A stretch of DNA of 64,000 nucleotides from Cellulomonas sp. 73-145 (lineage in GTDB: Bacteria; Actinomycetota; Actinomycetes; Actinomycetales; Cellulomonadaceae). The translations under genes were made by a program, and so were the position numbers. Below the pieces are notes generated by a model that searched no databases, was not told the origin of the DNA, and saw nothing but the letters and a program-made list of their open reading frames with translations. Every line of letters begins with the position of its first letter. Within the stretch, counting starts at the first letter, position 1. The stretch is from NCBI GenBank assembly GCA_001898185.1, contig MKTI01000005.1, positions 434,001-498,000 on the forward strand, in the 5' to 3' direction. This document shows positions 57,236 to 64,000 of this stretch, in pieces.

Positions 57236-58606
57236 ATGGCCTTCGCCGGGGTGTGGCCGTTCGACCGGAAGACCATGATCCGGTACCGGACCCGTGCGGC
57301 CGGACCGTTCGTCCTCGGCGCCCTCGTGGTCGGCTACGCGGCCCTCTGGGGTGTCCGGCACCCGGCCGGACCGTGGGGGACGTACCTCGGCCAGGCGATC
57401 GGCTCCGAGGCCGTGCTGCTGTTCACCCTGGCGCTGGTGCTCATGAGCTCGACCAGCTGGGTCGAGTCGCTGTTCGCCGGCCTGGACCGGGCGGCCATCT
57501 GGCACCGCACGTGCGCCATCGCCGGCACCGTGCTGATGCTCGTGCACACCGCGACCACGTCGACCGGCCAGGAGGCACCGAAGGGCAAGAGCCTCGGCGT
57601 GGTCGGCGCCGTCGGGATCGTCGGGCTGGTCCTGTGGGCGATGCTGCCTCGCTGGCGGCAGCTCGTGCCGCCGTTCCTTCGTGCGCCGGTCGAGCGGGTG
57701 GCGCAGAGCCCGGGCGGTCGATGGGCCCATCGGTTCCTCAACGGCTACGACCTGTGGCGCAACGTGCACCGCGTGCTCGGGCTGTTCGTCGCGGCGGGCA
57801 TCGTGCACGCCGTGCTCGATGCGACGGTGTTCGGCGGCGACCCGGTGCTGCGGTGGAGCCTGATCGTCGTCGGCGCGACAGGTCTGGCCTTCTACGTGTA
57901 CCGCGAGCTGTTCGCCCGGTTCTTCGTGCGGGTGCACCGGTACAAGGTCAAGGCCGTCGAGCCGATCCCCGGCCGGGACGCGCAGGTGATCACCCTCGCG
58001 CCCCAGGCCAAGCCGTTGCGCTTCGTCGCCGGCCAGTGGGCGATCGTCTCCATCGAGACCAAGCAGGGCTGGTCACGCAACCCGTTCTCCATCTCCAGCT
58101 CCGACCGGGCGGGCGACCTCTCGATCACCGTCAAGGGCCTCGGCGACTTCTCCAGCAGCGTCGACGACCTCGTTCGCCCCGGCATGCCGGCCGTCGTCGA
58201 CGGGCCGCACGGCCGCTTCGACCGGGCGCACGGCACCGCGGAACAGGTGTGGATCGGTGCCGGGGTGGGCATCACCCCGTTCCTGAGCTGGGCCCGTTCG
58301 CTGGACGAGCAGCTGGACGCGGACCGTGTCGACTTCTACGTCAGCTCGCGCGGCCGGTCACCGTTCGCCGACGAGCTGCACGGCATCGCGGACGCGCACC
58401 CGAACCTGCACCTGCACGTGGTCGACACCGCGGTGGACGGTCACCTGACCGCCGAGCGGGTGCTCGCCGAGCTCCCCGTGCCGCCGCAGCGGCTCAGCGT
58501 GTTCCTGTGCGGGCCGCAGCGGATGGTCAAGCAGCTCACCCGTGCCTTCCGGCGTGCAGGAGTGGCCAAGGTGAACATCCACCAGGAGTACTTCAGCTGG
58601 CGCTGA
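57236..58606 (+). CDS. second ferric-reductase-like NAD(P)H oxidoreductase
   Basis: A 456-residue paralogue in family of the protein at 41702-43120. Six helices with haem-ligand histidines (RAAIWHRTCAIAGTVLMLVHTATT; NVHRVLGLFVAAGIVHAVLD), FAD motif SRNPFSISSS (about 282) and NAD(P)H motifs WIGAGVGITPFLSWARSL (about 340) and FLCGPQRM; C-terminal EYFSWR. Here no FMN-binding or ApbE gene is attached. The ATG at 57236 has GCGGGAGG upstream; the frame is open further up through non-coding DNA. Acceptor unknown (Fe3+, O2 or quinone). Confidence 0.92.
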   Translation: MAFAGVWPFDRKTMIRYRTRAAGPFVLGALVVGYAALWGVRHPAGPWGTYLGQAIGSEAVLLFTLALVLMSSTSWVESLFAGLDRAAIWHRTCAIAGTVLMLVHTATTSTGQEAPKGKSLGVVGAVGIVGLVLWAMLPRWRQLVPPFLRAPVERVAQSPGGRWAHRFLNGYDLWRNVHRVLGLFVAAGIVHAVLDATVFGGDPVLRWSLIVVGATGLAFYVYRELFARFFVRVHRYKVKAVEPIPGRDAQVITLAPQAKPLRFVAGQWAIVSIETKQGWSRNPFSISSSDRAGDLSITVKGLGDFSSSVDDLVRPGMPAVVDGPHGRFDRAHGTAEQVWIGAGVGITPFLSWARSLDEQLDADRVDFYVSSRGRSPFADELHGIADAHPNLHLHVVDTAVDGHLTAERVLAELPVPPQRLSVFLCGPQRMVKQLTRAFRRAGVAKVNIHQEYFSWR

Positions 58607-58648
58607 CCGTCGTCGGACGCCCGCGCTGCCCGCCCAGGAGCGCAGGCG

Positions 58649-59359
58649 TCAGCGCGCCCGGCGGGGACCCTCCGCGGCCGCGGGTTGCTGCCCGAGCCAT
58701 CGGTACAGGTGCTCCGGGCGCCCGGCGGCGCCGTAGCGCAGCGTGTAGTCGATCGTCCCGATGTCCAGCAGGTAGCGCAGGTACCGGCGTGCCACGCCCG
58801 GGCTGATCTCGGCACTCGTCGCGACCTCCGCGGCCGAGATGTTCGACCGCTCACGCAGCACCTCGACCACGACCGCGAGGGTCGGGGCCGAGATGTTCTT
58901 CGGCAGGGAGTCCACGCCGGCCGAGCGCAGCGTGCCGTACACGCGGTCCACGTTCCGCTGGTCGGCCTCCGCCATCTGCTGCAGACGCTGACGTGCGGCC
59001 GCGTAGGTCTCGAGCCGCTCCCGGAAGGTGGCGAAGGTGAAGGGCTTGACCAGGTAGTGGGCGACGCCGAGGTGCATGGCGCGACGCAGGATGTCGACGT
59101 CCTTCGCCGCGGTGATCGCGATGACGTCGACCTCGACGCCGGTGGTCGCGCGCAGCCGTCGGAGGGTCTCCACGCCGTCCACGTCCGGCAGGTACACGTC
59201 GAGCAGCACCAGGTCAGGCCGACACTCGGCGACGGCAGCGAGCGCGGCCGCCCCCGTGCTCGCCGTGCCGACCACCTCGAAGCCGGGCACCCGCTCGGTG
59301 AACTGGCGGTGCACGGAGACGGCCATGAAGTCGTCGTCGACGATCAGGGTCCGGATCAC
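58649..59359 (-). CDS. CitB/DcuR-type response regulator
   Basis: A 236-residue regulator. Receiver with VDDDFMAVSVH, phospho-Asp in LVLLDVYLPDVDG (about 55), AITA and LVKPF; then a linker helix and a C-terminal helix-turn-helix of the CitB/DctR group (ISAAEVATSAEISPGVARRYLRYL). Such regulators respond to small carboxylates through CitA/DcuS-like kinases. Its start overlaps the end of the kinase gene by 4 bases. A target may be the divergent ABC operon starting at 61149. Confidence 0.93.
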   Translation of the reverse strand: MIRTLIVDDDFMAVSVHRQFTERVPGFEVVGTASTGAAALAAVAECRPDLVLLDVYLPDVDGVETLRRLRATTGVEVDVIAITAAKDVDILRRAMHLGVAHYLVKPFTFATFRERLETYAAARQRLQQMAEADQRNVDRVYGTLRSAGVDSLPKNISAPTLAVVVEVLRERSNISAAEVATSAEISPGVARRYLRYLLDIGTIDYTLRYGAAGRPEHLYRWLGQQPAAAEGPRRAR

Positions 59360-60978
59360 CCGGCCACCGCCGCCCGGTCCCGGGGACGGATCGGCAGCGT
59401 CACGGTGAACACGGCGCCGTCGGCGTTGTCCACCACGATCCGACCACCGAGCCGGTGGACGGCCTGGCTGACCAGCGCGAGGCCGAGCCCCCGTCGGCGG
59501 CCGTTGCCGCGCGCCACCTTGGTGGTGAACCCGTCGCGGAAGATCTCGGCGGACACCGCGGGGTCGATCCCCGGGCCGGAGTCGTGGACGCGGAGCTCCA
59601 GCTCGGGCCCGTCGAGCCCGATCGACACCTCGACACGGCCACCCGGACCGCCCTGCGCCGCCGAGTCGAGGGCGTTGTCCACCAGGTTGCCCAGGATGGT
59701 CACCAGGCTCTGCGGGTCGACGAGCCCGGCCGGCACCTCCTCGACCATCTCGACGCGCAGGGTGACGCCGCGTTCGCTGGCCACCGAGGCCTTGCCGAGC
59801 AGGAGCGCAGACACGATCGGCTCCCCGATCCGGCCGACGAGCGCGCCCGCGAGCTCCTGGTGCAGCGAGGAGCTCGCGTTCACGAACCGCACCGCCTCGG
59901 CATAGCGCTCGAGCTCGAGCAGGCCCCCGATCACGTGGAGGCGGTTGGCGAACTCGTGCTCCTGCGCCCGGAGGGCGTCGGCCATGGTGCGGACGTCGGC
60001 GAGCTCGTCCAGCAGCCCGTCGAGCTCCGTGCGGTCACGGAGCGTGACGACGGCGCCGACCGACTTCCCGTGCACCTCGACGGGCATCCGGTTCACCACG
60101 ACCACCCGGTCGCCGACCAGCACCACCTCGTCGAGACCCTGGACCTTGCCCGTCAGCACGTCCCGCAGCCGTCCCGCGGGCGCGAGCTCGTCGAGGCGTC
60201 GTCCCAGCGCCGACGTGTCGATGTCGATCAGCCGCGTCGCCTCGTCGTTGACCAGCGTCACGCGGCCGGCAGGGTCGATGGTCAGGGCGCCCTCCCGGAT
60301 GCTGTGCAGCATCGCCTCGCGCTGCTCGAGCAGCGCCGCGATCTCCCGCGGCTCGAGGCCGAACGTCTGCCGCTTCACGCGGCGTGCCAGCAGGAGCGCA
60401 CCGAGCGCTCCCAGCCCGAGGCCGAGCAGCGGCGGCACCGACGACTCGGGCAGGCGTGCCGCCAGCTCCGAGCTGACGTGCGCCTCGAGCACCCCGACCG
60501 AGACCAGCCCGACGACGGCCCCGTCCGGCGCGACGATCGGCACCTTGGCGCGCATCGACCGACCGAGCGAGCCGGTCTCGACGCCGGTGAAGGTGTTGCC
60601 GGCCAGGACCGACTGCGGGTCCTCGGCCGGGTCTCCCAGCAGGGACGTCCCGATCAGCTGGGGGTTCGGGTGCGAGTAGCGGATGCCCTGGCGGTCCGCG
60701 ACGACGATGAACGCGGCCCCCGTCGCACGCCGGACCCGCTCGGCGACCGGGGCGATCACGCGGGCCGGCGAGGGGTCGGCGAGCGCCGTGACGATCTCCG
60801 GCATCGAGGCCACCGTGCGCGCGATGGCCAGGGACGACTCGGCCGTCCGGGCGTCCAGCACCCGCCTGGCCTGCACGAACGACACGGCGAAGCCCGCGAC
60901 GACCGTCAGCAGCAGGATCACGATCTGCAGCGTGAAGATCTGCGTCGACAGCCGATGGCGTTCACCGATGAGTGCCAT
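59356..60978 (-). CDS. CitA/DcuS-type sensor histidine kinase
   Basis: A 540-residue membrane kinase: helix 1 (about 14-36), a periplasmic PAS-like (PDC) sensor of about 130 residues with VADRQGIRYSHPNPQLIG, helix 2 (about 178-195), a cytoplasmic PAS domain, and a kinase core with HEFANRLHVIGGLLEL (phospho-His) and VDNALDSA, DSGPGIDP and RGLGLALV. The plan and YSHPNP motif match CitA/DcuS sensors of citrate and C4-dicarboxylates; the actual ligand may differ. Divergent from the ABC transporter genes. Confidence 0.94.
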   Translation of the reverse strand: MALIGERHRLSTQIFTLQIVILLLTVVAGFAVSFVQARRVLDARTAESSLAIARTVASMPEIVTALADPSPARVIAPVAERVRRATGAAFIVVADRQGIRYSHPNPQLIGTSLLGDPAEDPQSVLAGNTFTGVETGSLGRSMRAKVPIVAPDGAVVGLVSVGVLEAHVSSELAARLPESSVPPLLGLGLGALGALLLARRVKRQTFGLEPREIAALLEQREAMLHSIREGALTIDPAGRVTLVNDEATRLIDIDTSALGRRLDELAPAGRLRDVLTGKVQGLDEVVLVGDRVVVVNRMPVEVHGKSVGAVVTLRDRTELDGLLDELADVRTMADALRAQEHEFANRLHVIGGLLELERYAEAVRFVNASSSLHQELAGALVGRIGEPIVSALLLGKASVASERGVTLRVEMVEEVPAGLVDPQSLVTILGNLVDNALDSAAQGGPGGRVEVSIGLDGPELELRVHDSGPGIDPAVSAEIFRDGFTTKVARGNGRRRGLGLALVSQAVHRLGGRIVVDNADGAVFTVTLPIRPRDRAAVAG

Positions 60979-61148
60979 TGGCGGATGTTAGTCCGGTTCC
61001 GCGACTTTGCCGCCGCGACCGAAATGTTCATCAAAGCCCTCATCGATCAGTTGGTGCGATCTACCGACGCAACCTGGACCGGACGTGTGGCGCCGCTCAC
61101 AGTCGTCGGACCCGGTGATCTCCCGACGAAGCGAGAGGACCGCCCGAC

Positions 61149-62084
61149 ATGTCCTTCAGACAGCCCCTTCCCCGAACCGCCGACGAGAGCGCCGCCCCGC
61201 GCTCCGCCGCCGCCGGCGGGGCCGCCCCGGCCTCGGCACCGCAGGACCGTTCCCGTATCGAGCTCGTCGGCGTCACGAAGCGGTTCGTGTCGCCGACGGG
61301 GGCCGCCATGACCGCGCTGCGCGACGTCGACTTCGTCGTCGAGCCCGGTCAGTTCTGCGCCGTCGTCGGCCCGACCGGCTGCGGGAAGTCCACGACGCTC
61401 ACCATGGTGGCCGGCCTCGACCGGCCCACCGCGGGTGTGGTCCGCGTCGGCGGCGCGGTGGTCGACGGCATTCCCGACAGCACCAGCTTCATGTTCCAGC
61501 ACGATGCGCTGCTGCCCTGGAAGAGCGTGCTGCAGAACGTCGCGCTAGGGCCCCGGTTCCGCGGCGAGTCGAAGGCGTCCGCCCTCGGTCGCGCACGGGA
61601 GTGGCTCCACGTGGTCGGCCTGTCCGGCTTCGAGGACCACCACCCCCACCAGCTGTCGGGCGGCATGCGCAAGCGGGCCACGCTCGCGGCGTCGCTGATC
61701 AGCGAGCCGTCGATCCTGCTGATGGACGAGCCGTTCGGAGCCCTCGACGTGCAGACCAAGGCGATCATGTCGAACGAGCTGCTCACGTTGTGGGAGCGGA
61801 CCAGGCCCTCGGTCATCTTCATCACGCACGACCTCGAGGAGGCCGTGGCGCTCGCCGACCGGGTGGTGGTGATGACCGCCGGTCCGGGCACCGTGAAGGC
61901 GGTCTACGACATCGACCTGCCCCGCCCGCGCGGGGCCGTGCAGGAGATCCGGTTCGACAGCCGGTTCCTCGAGCTGCACCAGCGCATCTGGGAGTCGCTG
62001 CGCGAGGAGGTCGAGCGCGCGTACGCGAGAACCGGCCGCACCGCCGGCACCGCCACCACCGGCACCGAGGGAGGACGGCCGTGA
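61149..62084 (+). CDS. ABC transporter ATP-binding protein, SsuB/TauB/NrtD type
   Basis: A 311-residue ATPase. Walker A is VVGPTGCGKST (about 75), Q-loop FMFQHDALLPWKSV, signature LSGGMRKR (about 177), Walker B ILLMDEPFGALD and the H-loop ITHDLEEA, all in the order of nitrate/sulfonate/taurine importers. The N-terminal 35 residues are an Ala-rich extension. It overlaps the permease start by 4 bases (GTGA) and is the first gene of an operon ABC-permease-binding protein. Confidence 0.94.
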   Translation: MSFRQPLPRTADESAAPRSAAAGGAAPASAPQDRSRIELVGVTKRFVSPTGAAMTALRDVDFVVEPGQFCAVVGPTGCGKSTTLTMVAGLDRPTAGVVRVGGAVVDGIPDSTSFMFQHDALLPWKSVLQNVALGPRFRGESKASALGRAREWLHVVGLSGFEDHHPHQLSGGMRKRATLAASLISEPSILLMDEPFGALDVQTKAIMSNELLTLWERTRPSVIFITHDLEEAVALADRVVVMTAGPGTVKAVYDIDLPRPRGAVQEIRFDSRFLELHQRIWESLREEVERAYARTGRTAGTATTGTEGGRP

Positions 62085-62992
62085 ACGAGGCCTCGACCAT
62101 GGGCGACGCCCGGACGCTCGCCGCCATCCGCGCACAGTCCGTCCAGCCCGCCTCGACTGACGAGGCGTCGATCGCCGAGGCTGCGCGCCGCCGCGTGCGC
62201 CGGCGGAAGGTGCTGGTCCAGTCGACGCGGCTCGCCGTGCTCGTCGTGGTCGTCGGCGGCTGGCAGCTGTTCACCGACCGCAAGATCGTCGACCCGTTCT
62301 TCTTCGGCCAGCCGTCGGGGATCGTGCTCAAGCTGGTGGACTGGGTGGAGCACGGCACGGCCTACGGCTCCCTGTGGCTGCAGATCGGCGTGACCATGAA
62401 GGAAGCCCTGCTGGGCTTCGCCTACGGCACGGGCGCGGGGATCGTCCTCGGCGTCCTGCTCGGCCAGATCCCGTTCCTGGCGGACGTGATCGGGCCCTTC
62501 ATCAAGGTGCTCAACGCGATCCCCCGCATCGTGCTCGGGTCGATCTTCGTCGTGTGGCTGGGGTTCGGCACCACCTCGAAGGTGCTCCTCGCGGCGGTCC
62601 TCGTCTTCTTCGTGGTGTTCTTCAACGCCTTCCAGGGCGTGCGTGAGGTGGACCGCAACCTCGTCGCCAACGTGCGGGTGCTCGGCGCCTCCCGGGCGCA
62701 GACCGTCCGGCACGTCGTGCTGCCGTCGGCCGTCGTCTGGATCATCGCGAGCCTGCACGTCGCCTTCGGGTTCGCGATCATCGGGGCGATCGTCGGCGAG
62801 TTCCTCGGGGCCCAGCAGGGCCTCGGGCTGGTGATCTCGACGGCGCAGAACAACTTCGACCCCAACGGGATCTTCGCCGCGATGCTGCTGATCGCCGTCG
62901 TGGCGCTCAGCGCCGAGGGGCTGATCAGCCAGCTCGAGAAGCGCCTGCTCAGCTGGCGGCCCGGCACCCAGACCGAGGTCGCGGGCCTCTAG
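62081..62992 (+). CDS. ABC transporter permease, SsuC/TauC type
   Basis: A 303-residue membrane protein with six or seven helices. The coupling loop is GVREVDRNLVANVRVLGASRAQTVRHVVLPSA (about 186-217), as in the sulfonate/taurine/nitrate permease family, followed by FAIIGAIVGEFLGAQQGLGLVIS. The GTG start overlaps the ATPase stop. A basic segment precedes the first helix. Substrate depends on the binding protein. Confidence 0.93.
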   Translation: MNEASTMGDARTLAAIRAQSVQPASTDEASIAEAARRRVRRRKVLVQSTRLAVLVVVVGGWQLFTDRKIVDPFFFGQPSGIVLKLVDWVEHGTAYGSLWLQIGVTMKEALLGFAYGTGAGIVLGVLLGQIPFLADVIGPFIKVLNAIPRIVLGSIFVVWLGFGTTSKVLLAAVLVFFVVFFNAFQGVREVDRNLVANVRVLGASRAQTVRHVVLPSAVVWIIASLHVAFGFAIIGAIVGEFLGAQQGLGLVISTAQNNFDPNGIFAAMLLIAVVALSAEGLISQLEKRLLSWRPGTQTEVAGL

Positions 62993-63216
62993 CCCGCTCC
63001 CTCACCGGCACATCGCTGGGCGAGCCATGCCCTCCACGGCTGTGCCCTGCCACTGCACTGCGCAGCCACTGCCCTGCCCTGCCCTGCTGTGCCTGCCACT
63101 GCTGTGGCCTGCCACTGCGATGCCCGTCCGCCTGCCCGGAACCACCGAGGAGGTGCCCACCAAGACGTGACCGACCGGACCACCCGCACATCAGCTCTCA
63201 ACGAGGAGAACGAGAC
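62993..63216 (+). repeat. CTGCC-rich low-complexity stretch before the binding-protein gene
   Basis: Between 63021 and 63120 the DNA is made of imperfect units such as CCTGCCACTGC (63046, 63092, 63108) and GCCCT/GCCCTGCCCTGCCCTG. Coding is unlikely. Such tandem short units can change length by slippage. The final part holds the binding-protein leader, with ACGAGGAGAACGAGAC before the ATG. Confidence 0.7.
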
Positions 63217-64000
63217 ATGGCCACACGAGTGCACGCCCGAACGATGACGGGGTTCGTCGCTGTCGCGACGACCATGACGCTCGCCGCCTGCGGCGGAGCC
63301 GCGAGCGGGAGCGGGAGCGCGAGCAGTGCCGCCGCCGGCAGCGCCAGCAGCGCCAGCGCTGCACCGGTCACCGTGACGATGATGGTCGGCGGGATCGACA
63401 AGCAGATCTACCTGCCGTACCAGCTGGCCGAGGGCCTGGGCTACTACAAGAAGTACGGCATCGACATGAAGCTGAGCACCGAGGTGTCCGGCGGCGTCGG
63501 GGCCGAGGACGCGGTGGCGTCGGGCCAGGTGAACCTGGCCGGTGCGTGGTACGTCCACACGATCGACTTCCAGCAGAAGGGCAAGGACGTCATCAGCGTC
63601 GCCCAGCTGAGCGGGGCGCCCGGCGAGCGGGAGATGTGCGCGACGGGTACGACCATCTCCTCGCCGGCCGACTGGTCGGGCAAGACCGTGGGCGTCACCG
63701 ACCTCGGCTCCGGCACCGACGACCTCACGCTGTACCTCGCCGCGAAGAGCAGCCTCACCCAGGCGCAGTTCCACCGGCAGGGCGTCGGCGCGGGCAGCAC
63801 CCTGGTCGCGGCACTCCAGCACGGCACCGTCGTCTGCGGGATGACGACCCAGCCCACCGTCAGCGCGCTGGAGACGCAGAAGATCGCGTACTCCGCGATC
63901 GACCTGGCCACGACGGACGGGGCCGACAAGTGGCTCGGCGGCGCGTTCCCGTCCGCCGCCGTCCTGGCGAACGCCGACTGGGTGAACGCGAACAAGGACA
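63217..64000 (+). CDS. ABC transporter substrate-binding lipoprotein, NitT/TauT family (partial, runs off the window)
   Basis: The first 261 codons of a periplasmic-type binding protein. The signal peptide ends in a lipobox (LAACGG, Cys about residue 25), followed by a Gly/Ser/Ala-rich linker (residues 26-50). The mature part starts VTVTMMVGGIDKQIYLPYQLAEGLGYYKKYGID and has WSGKTVGVTDLGSGTDDLTLYL, the usual pattern of NMT1/THI5-like binding proteins for nitrate, taurine, sulfonates or thiamine precursors. Third gene of the operon starting at 61149. The C-terminus lies outside the window. Confidence 0.9.
   Translation, partial: MATRVHARTMTGFVAVATTMTLAACGGAASGSGSASSAAAGSASSASAAPVTVTMMVGGIDKQIYLPYQLAEGLGYYKKYGIDMKLSTEVSGGVGAEDAVASGQVNLAGAWYVHTIDFQQKGKDVISVAQLSGAPGEREMCATGTTISSPADWSGKTVGVTDLGSGTDDLTLYLAAKSSLTQAQFHRQGVGAGSTLVAALQHGTVVCGMTTQPTVSALETQKIAYSAIDLATTDGADKWLGGAFPSAAVLANADWVNANKD

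Overview
The window is strongly G+C-rich, with GTG starts, ATGA/GTGA gene overlaps and almost no long gaps: the chromosome of a high-GC actinobacterium. A WhiB1-type regulator, PdtaS-type kinase, the coproporphyrin haem branch (HemH with extra cysteines plus HemQ), a CebR-like sugar regulator system and an initiator tRNA without encoded CCA all fit Actinobacteria. The divergent, lysine-type proton-pumping pyrophosphatase (a group that includes a Cellulomonas fimi enzyme) and the cellobiose-type ABC locus point to Cellulomonas or a close relative; this is an inference, not a proven identification. No phage, IS element or CRISPR array was seen.

Layout. 1-10,150: an LCP cell-wall ligase, purK, a GtrA flippase, a two-component system (TCS) and an orphan EccC/FtsK-type ATPase with a small membrane protein. 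10,150-13,100: whiB1, pdtaS, a DUF2505 gene. 13,100-19,000: a sugar ABC operon (binding protein, two permeases and a LacI regulator with an apparent CTG start), facing a second, near-identical LacI gene across a region with four CebR-like operators. One permease appears to lack its EAA coupling loop. 19,000-23,800: glutamate dehydrogenase, META protein, hemQ, hemH, a relic of an ABC permease, a short Ser/Thr kinase. 23,900-28,000: small metabolic and regulatory genes (flavodoxin, MarR, NYN, DUF1697, HIT, epimerase).

28,500-37,560: DUF4349 lipoprotein, DUF4914 P-loop protein, a small unknown, the membrane pyrophosphatase translationally coupled to a glycosyltransferase, and a PIG-V-like mannosyltransferase. 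37,680-47,060: HAD phosphatase, zinc alcohol dehydrogenase, a P1B metal ATPase divergent from an electron-transfer operon (ferric-reductase-like protein, exported FMN-binding protein, ApbE), then a TCS with a FetB-like permease. 47,150-52,545: a potassium module (KimA-like importer, KdpD/KdpE-like TCS) divergent from a CorA-like Mg transporter, with TGACGCCG direct repeats between them. 53,200-54,850: glnK-amtB, the transporter carrying Glu in place of the first twin-His. 55,057: tRNA-fMet. 55,500-58,600: quinone oxidoreductase, VOC protein, a second ferric-reductase-like protein. 58,650-64,000: a CitA/CitB-type TCS divergent from a SsuBC/TauBC-like ABC transporter whose binding protein runs off the window end.

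The strongest leads are the EAA-less MalF-type permease, the CTG-initiated regulator, the Glu/His AmtB, the lipobox on the pyrophosphatase, and the probable KdpE operator serving a KimA gene.
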